Positions 42,948 to 54,479 of a stretch of 64,000 bases of DNA are shown one piece after another (position 1 is the first letter of the stretch; the number at the start of each line of letters is the position of its first letter). A program made the position numbers and the translations under genes. Under the pieces are notes generated by a model. It did no database searches, was not told where the DNA came from, and saw nothing but the letters and a program-made list of their open reading frames with translations. This stretch comes from Hysterangium stoloniferum (taxonomy: Eukaryota > Basidiomycota > Agaricomycetes > Hysterangiales > Hysterangiaceae). The stretch covers positions 1-64,000 of the forward strand of contig WHVD01000041.1 in NCBI GenBank assembly GCA_015178975.1, in the 5' to 3' direction.

Positions 42948-45375
42948 GCTTGAACAACCTTCCATACCCACACCCCAACACACATACTGATGCCTCCAAG
43001 TAGGAGGTCAAAGTCCAAGCCCTCATCATCGCTCACACCTCTTTCTCGGCGTGGCCAACACCCATCTCGGCCGCCGCCGACATTGCCCATTCCACTGCCT
43101 GTGCTTGCCGCCACCACCGCTGGTCCCACCACAGCATCCCCAGCACCAGCAGCACCTTCCATCTCCACAGTCCCACAAGATAAACTTTCTACATCCTGTT
43201 ATATATTTTGCCAATGCAAATGTATGGCAGGATGATTATTCATGAAGCGGGAGAGTAGGTGAGATCAAGTCCTCCATATCATGCATTCTCGATGTTGACA
43301 ATTTTGCAGAAAGGCCTCTCCGTTCGCTTTGTTCAACTAAAAGTTTCCATTTGATTCTCCATAAAATGTAGATTTCCTGTGTAAATATACATTTGCTTGC
43401 TATTTCAATCACTGGTTAAAAACATCTCGTTGTGCTGACCACTCGCATATTCAAGAATCATCACCCTTGCGACGAGGGCGCAAACCTTGATTTCATCGTT
43501 ACTTCACTTCTATGATCCCCTGTTTGGTTGCCTTCACTCAATTAATAACAGTTGCTAACTTGAACCTTGATGTTGGATGTTTGTCATGGTTTACATATTT
43601 CGATCGATCGCAAAATTTGTCAAGAAATTTGCCCAGCTAGGAAAGACTTTTATTTATCATCTCCTTGCACTAGCGTAATGACGATTCCCTTCGTCAGACT
43701 CATACGTCCGCCCACAAATTAACCCGTCATTCCAACGGTTGCGTGTCCTTTGGTAACAACGACAAATGAGACTGGACCAATTTTCTCTTCCTTTCCAAGT
43801 TTTCGTACTAAAGGGTGTCCTATATATACATCATCCAGCATCTCAGCACAGCATGGCTTGGGAGAAAACCGTCCGAACATTATCTTCATCCGAACCACGT
43901 GGAGCTAGTTATCCCATATAGCCAAACAACCAAAGATTCATCCATCCCTGGCCACAAAGAAACCTTTAAATTACCCCGTGAGTGTCCGCCACCTGTTTCC
44001 TCATGTTCCTATGTTGCCGATTTTAGCAACACTTACACTTGATGTCAGCTGTTTGTCTGTGTGTGGTGGCCAACACAGCGATGCTCATGAAGCTCAATCG
44101 ATCGCACAATTTCTCAACGACAATGAAACCCCTTGACACCCCCGGCAAGGAAGAGTTTTATACATGCTCGTCTCTGTCCATCGTAACAACCTTGCGATGC
44201 CGCTGTAGAGTTCCCACATCCACAGAATAATCAGCCACATCTGTGTATGTATATCACAGTCAATAATCAAGTATTCGCACAATGTTTACTCGTGCTTCTG
44301 TCTACGCCGAGCAATGGGGGGCCCGTTCGTCGAGTGGAAGTGGTCCTTTGTGAATGTCCCTCTGCACCGCTGCGCAGTCATGAAGCCATGCCTGCAGTCG
44401 ACCTATATTCGTACAACTGGTATATAGATACGCACTTTTCTGCAGGTAGCGTCATTCACAACCCATGTTCTAATCGTGCGCAGTCCACTCTTAGGAACGA
44501 TGGGTGAGCGAGCCATCTTAATCAACTTGAAGCTCCCAGCCTCAGCGCGCGATGGGGAGAGTCCTCCCACAGACCACTAGTCTCGTGTTCCCACAACGCC
44601 GTTTCCTCCCTGAAAGTCCTATCCCACACTCTCGGACACCCTTCATCGATTGCGGGTGGCATCGCCGTGATTAGAAGTTCCTAAATATATTTCACAGTGT
44701 TAGGACCAGGAAAAATTGCCTACACTGTCTTTCTAAATGTAGTCACAACCCATAATCCGCTCTCCCTTGCTCAGGCAAATGTATACTTTACCGGGTTAAT
44801 TTTATGGATGAGGAGAATACGAATATCAATGCCGCACACGAACTAAGTCTGCCCCTCCGTTTTGTCTTGTATCAGTAGCAGGAAGAAAGCCTCGTTTGTT
44901 ATTGATCAAACCATCCGGACGAGCACTTGCAGTAATAATGATAAATAACAACCAGTAGAAGAAATGACTATTTGGAACAAACCCAGTATATCAGTATTAC
45001 ATCTATCTCGAGGAACAGAACCCTGGAATCAGAATGATGCATACAATCAGAAACCAAGTCTAAAATCCTGAACAACACAATGAATTCCGTCACTGGTAAC
45101 CTTCGTAGGGAAAATGACACACATGCACAGAAGGGCCAAAGCCTCGTGCAGGAATTGACCCATGGGAAGCGACCAGTACTAGTTATGCGCGACATTACAC
45201 TATATTCCATACGGTAATCGAACCCCCCGGTGGTCTACAGTACGTGCGATGAAGCGTATATCATACCCGCCCAAACCCATAAAATAGAATAATTAACATA
45301 AGATCATACTCCTAGACATGAATACTTCACTTCTACACAACGCATAATAATTCCTCCTGCGTCTTGCCTGGTGTT
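42948..45375. repeat. UBA2-associated repeat, copy 4
   Basis: Collinear with 16349 onward through unit 3 (17335-18900) and then into the UBA2 3' region. An internal deletion of about 300 bp (near 43170) removes most of the proline-rich frame, leaving 42990-43235. No gene is recognised in 43240-45375. Confidence 0.88.
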
Positions 45376-46362
45376 TTAATCATCTATAACGATAACGTCG
45401 TCCACGTCATCTTCTATAATAACCACGCCATCCACCTCTTTATACCCCTTTGACTGGCTCGACATGGGCACCGCCTGAGCATCGGTTCGCGGTCGTTTAG
45501 CCCGATCACGATCATGATCGCTGCTTTCTGCAGGTCGCTTCGAGCCAATCGTAGGAGTAGACGGCCTCGCGCCCGCTTTTCCTTCTGTCTTCGTCCTCCG
45601 CTGTGCACGTCGTACAGGCTCGATGAGGAGCACGGCCGGTCCGTCGGCAGGATGATCATCTCTGAAGAACCAAAACGAAAAACGTCAATTAGGGAGAATG
45701 CCAACAAGACCATACAAAACTGCAAAGAACAAAGGAACAAGGAACAAGGAACAAGAAAAGAAAAACCAAGAGAAGAGATACGCACGGTAGCAGCCCCACC
45801 GCAACAGCAAGAGTCCCCCACCCACCACAACCACCATCGCCCTCTCCCTCTCCCTCCTCATCCACAATCGTAATAAACTTGCCCCGGCCACACCCCAAAT
45901 CCTCCAACGTCCTTCCCCAATTATCATCAAAATCTGGATCCGCCAGAATCCGCTTATCCTCATACACGCTAACCTCGGCATCAGGCGGCTCGTACCGCCC
46001 CCCAAATTCATCTTCATCCACATTCTCATCATCATCACGCTCAATACCCCGCTTTAACGCAAGATTAACTACCTCCGCCAACGTCGTCCGCCCCGGATCA
46101 CAGCGCACATCAAGGTACGTATCGCGACACACACCACAAGTGCGGTTCGGCGGCTCAGGGCGGGTAGGCTGCAGTGGGACGGCGGGCTTGTGTTGGAGGT
46201 GGATGGTGCGGAGGGAGGGGTTGGGTGATTTCGATGTCGATGTCGTGGTTGGCGTTGTGGCTGACGGTGCGGATGCAGATAATGTCGATGTCGATGTAGA
46301 GGGTTGATGGGCCCGCAAAAGGTGTAACGCCTGCAATACTATAAGCCCCGCGATGATGGCAT
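45376..46362 (-). pseudogene. UBA2: UBA2 3' part, duplicated copy (last two exons)
   Basis: Near-identical to 19062-20060. Contains the final exon (45376-45661; basic tail and VIIEDD/VIVIDD end) and most of the preceding exon (45786-46362) with the CGVC zinc pair and ubiquitin-fold region. It breaks off inside the ATTNAIIAGLIV block at about 46362. Both exons are open and splice sites are kept, but adenylation and catalytic-Cys domains are absent, so it cannot make the enzyme. A small in-frame deletion (about 5 residues of an acidic run) separates it from the main gene. Confidence 0.92.
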
Positions 46363-47475
46363 TAGTGGTCCATATTTCAGAGGATGAATATATGTTGGAA
46401 TGTTTATGGATACTTGGAAGTTCCGGGAGTTCCAGATATCCGGAGTCCAGAGAGTTCCGAAGATTGAGCGTACAGAAAGACAGAAGAGATACAAACTAAT
46501 TCAAGATTAAAACTAAAGAGTAAGTACATAGCTATGGAAGACTATATAGATGTTCCAGTATACTACAAATCTAGAAGTATAATAAGACAGATTAGGATGA
46601 AGATTCCGAAATGGGAATACAACAAGAACAATAAACAAGCAAATGAATAACTGTTAACCTGTCAGTTACTAAATACGGAACAAGGATGAGGTTCAGAAAT
46701 ATGGAAACTACAAATGTTCCATAGTCGGAAGTCGGGTCGGATTTTGAGGTGGATGTCAGAAAGTCGGATCGGAGACTTGGGTGGGAGTCTGACCGGATGT
46801 CTGACCGGATGTCTGACCGGATGTCTGACCGGAAGTCTGACCGGATGTCTGACCGGAAGTCTGACCGGAAGTCTGACCGGAAGTCTGACTGGAAACCTGA
46901 CCGGGAGTCTGACCGGGAGTCTGACCGGGAGTCTGACCGGGAGTCTGACCGGGAGTCTGACCGGGAGTCTGACCGGGAGTCTGACCGGGAGTCTGACCGG
47001 GAGTCTGACCGGGAGTCTGACCGGGAGTCTGACCGGGAGTCTGACCGGGAGTCTGACCGGGAGTCTGACCGGGAGTCTGACCGGGAGTCTGACCGGGAGT
47101 CTGACCGGGAGTCTGACCGGGAGTCTGACCGGGAGTCTGACCGGGAGTCTGACCGGGAGTCTGACCGGGAGTCTGACCGGGAGTCTGACCGGGAGTCTGA
47201 CCGGGAGTCTGACCGGGAGTCTGACCGGGAGTCTGACCGGGAGTCTGACCGGGAGTCTGACCGGGAGTCTGACCGGGAGTCTGACCGGGAGTCTGACCGG
47301 GAGTCTGACCGGGAGTCTGACCGGAAGTCTGACTAGAAGTCTTGAAGGGATGAGGGTCGGGTTCCAGTGGAATCTGGATCTTGATACTGGTCCAGAAGAT
47401 GGTTTGGACCCAGAGATAATATCCGGGAAATACTCCGAAGAGTTTCCGGGAACGGATCTTTACATATGCCCAGTA
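46363..47475. repeat. Unclassified block with a 12-bp minisatellite
   Basis: The central 46787-47331 is about 45 units of GTCTGACCGGGA (early units GTCTGACCGGAT or ...GGAA). All frames across the array stay open (SLTG, ESDR, and GQTP on the other strand), which is a property of the repeat. The A-rich flanks (46363-46740, 47340-47475) have no recognisable ends or genes. Confidence 0.8.
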
Positions 47476-47477
47476 TC

Positions 47478-47883
47478 TCATCACCTCAAGGAAGGCTGAA
47501 AATGCCTCTCAGATCACCCAGATCCTTCAGAACACTACCAGCCAGTCTCTCACATCCCAGACAATTTGTAACCACCTGAAGTTAGCTGGTATGAAAGCTG
47601 TGGTAAAGGCCAAGAAGCCCCTTCTTACCAAGAGGCATAGAAAGGAGAGGATGGATTTTGCTCTGGCTTATTTGGACTGGACTATGGAGGACTGGAAGAC
47701 TGCTGTATGGTCTGATGAGACCAAAATCAATAGGCTGGGATCAGATGGGAAGAGGTGGGCTTGGAAGAAGGCAGAGGAGGATCTGAGTGATAGGCTTGTG
47801 AAGGAGACTGTAAAGTTTGGGGGATCTCTGATGATGTGGGGCTGCATGCTGTGGGAGGGAGTTGGATATACATGCAAGATTGA
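47478..47883 (+). pseudogene. Tc1-like transposase fragment of a second family
   Basis: Encodes a Tc3-type second helix-turn-helix (SLTSQTICNHLKLAGM), the WTMEDWKTAVWSDETKINRLGSDG block with the first catalytic Asp, and MMWGCMLWEGVG. It stops before the second Asp, where DIRS-like sequence begins. Clearly different from the transposases at 40930 and 58988. No inverted repeats seen; a truncated relic. Confidence 0.8.
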
Positions 47884-47942
47884 TGGGAACCAAAATAAAC
47901 CCTCCCTCCACGGAGGCAGGGATGGACACTGCCCCAGTGGAA

Positions 47943-48577
47943 ATGAGTGGACCTCAGGATCCTTCACCATTACCACTTCCAGGAGAGGCTAGGGCCAACT
48001 GCAGGACACAACAACCAGGCCAAGGCCCATCAGTCTCGGAAATTGAACTTCTTGACACTCAGATAGCTCAGCTAATGGCACACAGGCATCCCCTAGCTAA
48101 CGACATTAGCTCCAGTGATCAGGAAGGAGGTGTCACAATGGGCACTGCGCCAATAGTCATGAGATTGTTTGTTGACCCAGGTGCACTATGACAGGCCAGG
48201 GATGTATCTTCACTAGCTGAAGAGCCCTGGGGCAGCAGAAAGGCCCTGATTCCCAATATTATACCTGGGTTCAAGGCCAACCCTCTAGAGATTTGTAAGT
48301 GCATTCATCCTTCCCTCACAGATGGGCGGCCAGTCCACATTGGGTTCATGTGTTCTGTGCAGACAGTCCAACAGTATTGCGGAATGCATACTGCGTATCA
48401 CAGACAGTTCTGGGGGCATTGTGGAATGCGTGCCTCACAACACAGACTGTTTGGACTGTTTGACAGCATTGTGGAATGTGTGCCGTACAGTGGAATTGTT
48501 ATGGATTCTGCAGTGCATTTCGTGCCCAGATCCACAGCATGTCATGTCATCCAGCCTTGCAGTGGGTTCCCCCCCCC
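47943..48577 (+). pseudogene. DIRS-like ORF, N-terminal part, before Gypsy E
   Basis: ATG at 47943; a Pro/Gln/Ser-rich start and SVSEIELLDTQIAQLMAHRH. A TGA at 48189-48191 breaks the frame, which then continues open through a block with IIPGFKANPLEICKCI to the insertion site. The assignment rests on collinearity with the rest of the element; no catalytic domain is present. Confidence 0.55.
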
Positions 48578-48909
48578 TGTAAGGGGACAAGTCATGCACA
48601 CTTTATTTTCCCCAGATTAGTACCCCCCAGACTATGCCTTATTGTCTATTCCATTTTATTACCTCCCCATAACAGGACATCTTATTCTTTATAGGGTACA
48701 TTGAACTGATGTAAGAGGGCGCTTAAGGCGTGGGAAAATACACTGCGTGCTGTATAGCTGACGTGTCACACCTGGTAGAGTTTCCTTAGACTTTTCTCTT
48801 TGGATTTCCTCTACTAGGTGAGTAGATAGTTATCTTGTATTTAGTCATTTATATATACCTTTGGATTTCCTCTACTAGTGTGATATCCACTCTTAGAGTT
48901 GCCCTTACA
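48578..48909 (+). repeat. 5' LTR of Gypsy E
   Basis: TGTAAGGGGACAAG...GCCCTTACA, with a 9-bp terminal inverted match (TGTAAGGG/CCCTTACA). A TATAG-type box lies at 48753-48757. Confidence 0.95.
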
Positions 48910-48921
48910 GTAGAAAAGTCT
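48788..48921 (+). promoter_or_regulatory. Self-primer and primer-binding site pair of Gypsy E
   Basis: AGACTTTTCT (48788-48797), 35 nt after the TATAG box, is the exact reverse complement of AGAAAAGTCT (48912-48921), which starts two bases (GT) after the LTR. The layout is the same as in element A although the words differ. Confidence 0.72.
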
Positions 48922-49021
48922 CACAATCTTCGAGAACTGGCCGCGATTTTATTACAGGTATTAGACGGAATAAAATCACGACCCCTCCTCACACCCTTAC
49001 TTCATTCAACTCACTTTTGGG

Positions 49022-50263
49022 ATGTCTCTGCCTCCAGAGCTCGAGCAACGCTTACAGGGCATGGAACAGAATGCCCAAGACAACATCAAGGCTCTCACAG
49101 ACCTTATCACCCAACTTCAACTCACCGTCAGCAATCTCGCCAACTCTACATCCTCCTCTTCCTCAGCTGCACCTGCTACCCTCCCTCTACACCCAATTGC
49201 CCAGCCTACACCATCTGTCGATTCGTTGGCTCGGTTGACACGTCATCCAAAAGGTTCGAAACCGAGCAACTTTGACAGTAATAGAGACAGTGGCCGTAAC
49301 TTCCTACACTCGTGCTACACCTACATGATGCTATGCCCCGAAGACTTCGCAGATGACAACACGCGTATTCTTTGGGTCTTGACCTTCATGAAAACCAGTC
49401 GAGCTGCAACTTGGGCAAGCAAGGCCATCCTGCAACACCACGCTAAAGGCGTTATGTTCACGGACTGGGGCGACTTTCAGACCCAATTCGAAGCGGAATT
49501 CTACCCGCAGTTTGAACAGGAGGCCACCGCCAGTCGACTCAATTCCACGGCGTATTTTCAGGGTGCCAGGCATATCGACCTTTACATCGATGAATTTCGA
49601 GAAATGGCGCATAAGGCGGAGTACACCGGTGCCCCCGCGGTCATGGCGTTCAGAGCAGGTCTGAACCGCGGCATCGAGCGACAAGTCGTGACCATGACAG
49701 TCAGTCGACCAGGCAATGGCGACCTCGACGGCTGGTTCGAGACCACGCGCATTGCTGCGCAAGCGCAGACGGCCAGCGACACTTTCCAGCAGTCGCTCCA
49801 GCATCGAAACTTACCTTCGAGAACACCGGTCATTTCGTCGACGACCGGATCGCATTCGCACTCGATCCCCACACCCCCTCGCGTCAACTACGCACCACCG
49901 CCAGGGCCGCCCCCCGGACCTCCCTTCCAAACACCATCGATGCAACAGGGATCCGCAGTCGGAATCGTGCCTATGGAAGTGGACCGGACTCGTCGGACCC
50001 AGCAATGCATCCCTCTCAATACCTGTCGTAGGTGTGGACAGGTGGGTCATTGGGCACGCGATTGTCCAGAGATTAGGGAAATCCTCCGTTTCCTAGCAGA
50101 AGACCCAGACGACCTGTCGGCCTTCACGCAAGATATATTGGCATTAGAGGATGCAGGCCATATTTCCAATATGGACAAGGAGTCACCCCCATTGGGACAG
50201 TCGGTGGAACAGGGTTTTCCCCCCAGCACGAGTGAAGGATGCGCCCTCATTGCTTATTCATGA
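49022..50263 (+). CDS. Gag of Gypsy E
   Basis: An intact 413-aa frame from the first ATG after the LTR. An N-terminal helical/Ser-rich part precedes the capsid domain (KPSNFDSNRDSGRNFLHSC, TWASKAILQHHA, WGDFQTQFEAEFYP, YIDEFREMAHKAEY, FRAGLNRGIERQV), then a Pro-rich linker and a zinc knuckle CRRCGQVGHWARDC (CX2CX4HX4C) near 50029-50070. It packages element RNA. The end overlaps the pol frame by about 110 nt, in a different frame (pol is +1), so Pol would need frameshifting. This is the best preserved Gag in the window. Confidence 0.9.
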   Translation: MSLPPELEQRLQGMEQNAQDNIKALTDLITQLQLTVSNLANSTSSSSSAAPATLPLHPIAQPTPSVDSLARLTRHPKGSKPSNFDSNRDSGRNFLHSCYTYMMLCPEDFADDNTRILWVLTFMKTSRAATWASKAILQHHAKGVMFTDWGDFQTQFEAEFYPQFEQEATASRLNSTAYFQGARHIDLYIDEFREMAHKAEYTGAPAVMAFRAGLNRGIERQVVTMTVSRPGNGDLDGWFETTRIAAQAQTASDTFQQSLQHRNLPSRTPVISSTTGSHSHSIPTPPRVNYAPPPGPPPGPPFQTPSMQQGSAVGIVPMEVDRTRRTQQCIPLNTCRRCGQVGHWARDCPEIREILRFLAEDPDDLSAFTQDILALEDAGHISNMDKESPPLGQSVEQGFPPSTSEGCALIAYS

Positions 50264-53200
50264 CCAACTTCACAGTGTAATGATAGATAAGATAGAGCCC
50301 CAATACACTCCTCCTACTCATGCTGAAACTGTGAAACCAATAGTCGTATCTAATCTCCCAAAACCCTACCTCTGTCTCCCAAAGTGGGAGCGGAGATTGC
50401 CACCCACTTACATCATATGTTCAACCCCCTCGACCAATTCCTTGTCCTTGCCGATTCAGATTCAGGCAACAGACACTGCTGAGATCCATGCCCTGAGTGC
50501 TCTTTTAGATTGTGGCGCTACAGGACTATTCATTGACAGGGACTTTGTTAAAAGGAAGCGCCTCACCACTTGTTCCCTCACTCGTCCAATTCCAGTCCTC
50601 AATGTTGATGGCACTCACAATGAGGCAGGTGCTATCATGGAAGTAGTTGACCTCATCCTGCATTATAAAGATCATTATGAGCATGCTGTCTTTGCAGTCA
50701 CTAGTTTGGGTCACCACAATATGCTTCTTGGATTCACCTGGCTGTGACAGCACAACCCAGAGGTAGATTGGTCAACAGGCAAGGTCACCATGAGTCGATG
50801 CCCATCCCAATGCCGGACTTGCCAACAAGAGTTAAAGGAAGAGCATCGAGCAGCTGCAAGACTTCGGGCCTGTCGTACCGGGCCATTACCGATACCCATC
50901 ACTCCTATAGAAGATGACTCAATAATGGAGGGAGAGGTAGAAGAAGATACTGAACTCCGAGAGGATGGGGACCGCATTTGGGTGGCCTCACTTCCCCCAG
51001 AAGAAGAGTTTATTCGTGCAAGTACTACCACCTCTCAGCATCTTGCAGAGGCATTTCATCGTAATTCCCAACCAATGACTCCAGGTAAAGGATCAGTACA
51101 AGATCAAATTCCTGTATACCTGCATGAATATGTGGACATCTTTTCCAAGGCCTCCTTTGACAGACTTCCTGAACAGAAAGCCTGGGACCATGCCATTGAA
51201 CTGGTACCAGATGCCAAACCTTCATCTTGCAAGGTGTACCCTTTAGCTCCAAATGAACAGGCAGAGCTTGATGCCTTCCTTCAAGAGAACCTATCCACAG
51301 GCCGTATCCAACCCTCAAAGTCACCCATGGCTTCCCCAGTGTTCTTTATTAAGAAAAAGGATGGGTCCCTTTGTTTAGTACAGGATTATCGTGTTCTCAA
51401 TGCTGTCACTATCAAGAACCAATACCCCCTTCCTTTGATCTCTGACCTTATCAATCAGCTACGTGGAGCTCGCTATTTCACCAAATTAAATGTACGATGG
51501 GGCTATAACAATGTGAGGATCAAGGAAGGGGATGAATGGAAAGCAGCCTTTCGCACCAACCGGGGATTGTTTGAACCCCTTGTTATGTTTTTCAGACTCA
51601 CCAATAGCCCCTCCACCTTCCAGACGATGATGAATGACATTTTCCATGACCTCATCATGGAGGGTGTAGTGGTCATTTATCTGGATGACATTTTGATATT
51701 CACCAAAACACTGCAAGAGCACTACCGTGTGTCACATCTAGTCATGCAATGGCTACGCCAGCATAAACTCTACCTCAGGCCAGAGAAGTGTGAATTTGAG
51801 AAGACCAAGATTGAATACTTGGGACTCATTATCTCAGAGGGTCAGGTGGAGATGGATCCGATCAAAGTGGCTGGTGTAGCAGAATGGCCAACCCCAGGTA
51901 GCCGTAAGGAAGTACAGTCCTTCCTGGGGTTTGCCAACTTCTACCGACGCTTCATCAAGGACTTCTCCCACCATGCACGTCCCCTGTTTGATCTCACCAA
52001 AAAGGATCAGCCTTGGAAGTGGGGCAAGGAGGAAGTGGGTGCCTTTCACACTCTCAAGCATCTAGTGACTTCAGCACCAGTTCTTGCCTTTGCGAAAGAC
52101 AACCTTCCATACCGTATTGAGGCTGACAGTTCAGACTTTGCCACAGGGGCAGTACTGTCTCAGCAGTCACAGGAGGATGGCAAGTGGCATCCCATTGCAT
52201 TCTACTCCAAAAGCCTCAATGAGGTGGAACACAATTATGATATTCATGATAAGGAGATGCTGGCTATCATCCGGGCACTGGAAGAGTGGCGTCACTTTGT
52301 AGAAGGTGCTGAGCATAAGTTTGAGATTTGGACAGACCATAAGAACCTGGAATACTTTCGCACATCCAAGAAGTTGAACCGGAGGCAAGCCAGATGGTCA
52401 CTTTATTTGGCACGGTTTGACTTTGAGATGCATCATCGTCTGGGAGCCTCTATGGGAAAATCAGATGCTCTATCCAGACGTGCTGACCATGGTTCTGGTG
52501 CAGAAGACAATAAGGATAGGGTACTCCTCCGACCAGAATTATTTGCTATTCGAGCATTAGAAGGGATGGAGGTTAATGGTGAAGAATGGGACATCCTGAA
52601 GGATGTCCAGGAAGGCTTGAAGGAGTCAACCCCAGAAGATGCAGTGGCAAATGCCGTTCAGAAGATGCGCAAGACTAAAAGCAGGTCTATACAGTCCTCA
52701 GAGTGGTCAGAATCAGAGGGCCTACTCCTGTTTTGTGGGAAGGTATATGTTCCAGACCACTTGGATCTCCGCTGCCGCATTATGGCCCAACATCACGATA
52801 CCAAGGTAACAGGCCACCCAGGCAGGTGGAAGACCTTAGAACTCATTTCCAGGAATTACTGGTGACCCCAAATGTCCAGACATGTAGGACTCTATGCCAA
52901 GACTTGTGATGTGTGTTTGCGGACCAAGACCATCCGGCATAAACCTATGGGTCAGCTGCAGCCATTGCCAATCCCCAGTCAACGCTGGGAAGTGGTCAGT
53001 GTAGACTTTATTACGGAATTGCCAGAGGCCCATGGTTTCGATGCAATTATGAATGTGGTTGACTCACTCTCTAAACGGGCTCACTTCATCCCTACCATGA
53101 CCACATTGTCAGCAGCAGGTGCAGCACGTCTTTTCCTACAGCATGTCTGGAAACTACATGGCTTGCCAATGAAGGTGGTTTCTGACCGTGGCTCACAGTT

Positions 53201-53873
53201 TGTGGCAGAATTCACCAAGGAACTCTACCGCTTGCTGGGCATCAAGATAGCCTCCTCTACTGCCTATCATCCTCAGACAGATGGACAGACAGAATGTCTC
53301 AACATGGAACTAGAACAATACATACGGGTGTTCACAAATGAGCGGCAGGATGATTGGGATGAATTACTTCCCTTAGCAGAGTTCCAATACAATAACCACA
53401 TCCATTCTTCCACACAACACACACCCTTCATGGTTGACACTGGTCGTCATCCGCGCATGGGTTTTGAACCACATCAGGTGCCATCCAGATTGGAATCTGT
53501 GAATGAACTTAAGGAGCATATGGCAGATGCACTACAGGAAGCTCGGGCTGCCTTGCAGAAATCAAAAGATGACATGGCGAGATACTATAACCGACGACGG
53601 GAACCCACTCCAGTCTATCATCCAGGAGATAAGGTGTTTTTGGATGCGAGTAATCTAGCTACTACCCGACCATCAGGCAAACTGGCACACCAGCGTTTGG
53701 GCCCTTTCATGGTAGAAAGGGCAGTAGGCACACATGCCTATCGACTGCGTTTACCTCAAAAGCTCAAGCGTTTACACCCAGTTTTCCCTGTTGTTAAACT
53801 CATGCTTGCTCCAGTGGACCCATTTCCAGGCCGTCCTAAGCCCTACCAACCCCCCCCCAGATCTTGTAGGTAA
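50151..53873 (+). pseudogene. Pol of Gypsy E: protease, RT, RNase H, integrase (two stops)
   Basis: One frame with TGA at 50745-50747 and 52863-52865. Protease: ALLDCGATGLFIDRDF and NMLLGFTWL. RT: LVQDYRVLN, TKLNVRWGYNNVRI (family consensus D-L-R-x-A-Y, so Asp is replaced by Asn here), VIYLDDILIFT, FLGFANFYRRFI. RNase H: EADSSDFATGAVL, WTDHKNLEYF. Integrase: HDTKVTGHPGRWKT, C..C zinc pair (KTCDVCLRTK), VDFITELP, SDRGSQFVAEF, TDGQTECLNMELEQYI. At the second TGA the family has WWP, and at the first an Arg is usual; both fit G-to-A or C-to-T changes. Functions are those of any Ty3/Gypsy Pol. Confidence 0.92.
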
Positions 53874-54135
53874 CCAAGAGGAATATGAGGTGGAGGAGGT
53901 CCTTGATAGCAGGATGCACTACAGGAAGTTCCAGTATCTTATCAAATGGAGAGGTTATGGCTATGAGGAAAATGAGTGGGTGGATGCCAAGGATGTTCAT
54001 GCACCAGAACTTGTCACTGAGTTTCATCGACTACACTCAGGTGCACCCAGACCCATTCAGGAGAAAGACTTTGCCATTTTCAGGGACCCCAAGTTGAGGT
54101 TGGATAACACTCGTGTGTTGGGGCGCCACACCTAG
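53874..54135 (+). pseudogene. Chromodomain of Gypsy E integrase, frameshifted from Pol
   Basis: A run of nine C (53850-53858) marks a shift from the integrase frame into a second frame that reads EYEVEEVLDSRM, YLIKWRGYGYEENEW and FHRLHSG, a canonical chromodomain. The domain probably targets insertion by reading histone methylation. A homopolymer error in the assembly would explain the shift as well as a mutation. Confidence 0.88.
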
Positions 54136-54147
54136 ATGGGGGGGTGA

Positions 54148-54479
54148 TGTAAGGGGACAAGTCAGGCACACTTTATTTTCCCCAGATTAGTACCCCCCAG
54201 ACTATGCCTTATTGTCTATTCCATTTTATTACCTCCCCATAACAGGACATCTTATTCTTTATAAGGTACATTGAACTGATGTAAGAGGGCGCTTAAGGCG
54301 TGGGAAAATACACTGCGTGCTGTATAGCTGACGTGTCACACCTGGTAGAGTTTCCTTAGACTTTTCTCTTTGGATTTCCTCTACTAGGTGAGTAGATAGT
54401 TATCTTGTATTTAGTCATTTATATATACCTTTGGATTTCCTCTACTAGTGTGATATCCACTCTTAGAGTTGCCCTTACA
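54148..54479 (+). repeat. 3' LTR of Gypsy E
   Basis: Differs from the 5' LTR at only a few positions (for example GTCAGGCAC against GTCATGCAC). A G-run purine tract (54137-54144) precedes it. Confidence 0.95.

Larger units (their letters stand above)
48578..54479 (+). mobile_element. Chromodomain Gypsy retrotransposon E, complete and young
   Basis: Two 332-bp LTRs differing at only a few positions, TSD CCCCC (48573-48577, 54480-54484), self-priming signals, Gag, and Pol with protease, RT, RNase H, integrase and chromodomain. It sits in the N-terminal part of the DIRS-like ORF. Two in-frame TGA codons and one frameshift interrupt Pol. The C-rich target makes the duplication ambiguous by a base or two. 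Confidence 0.95.

Noticed and set aside
46363..47475. A further solo LTR around the 12-bp minisatellite
   Set aside because: No TG...CA ends, no duplication and no second copy in the window could be identified.
46714..47499. Long open frames over the 12-bp array on both strands (261, 195 and 242 codons)
   Set aside because: A 12-bp unit without stop codons keeps several frames open automatically; no flanking gene structure supports coding.
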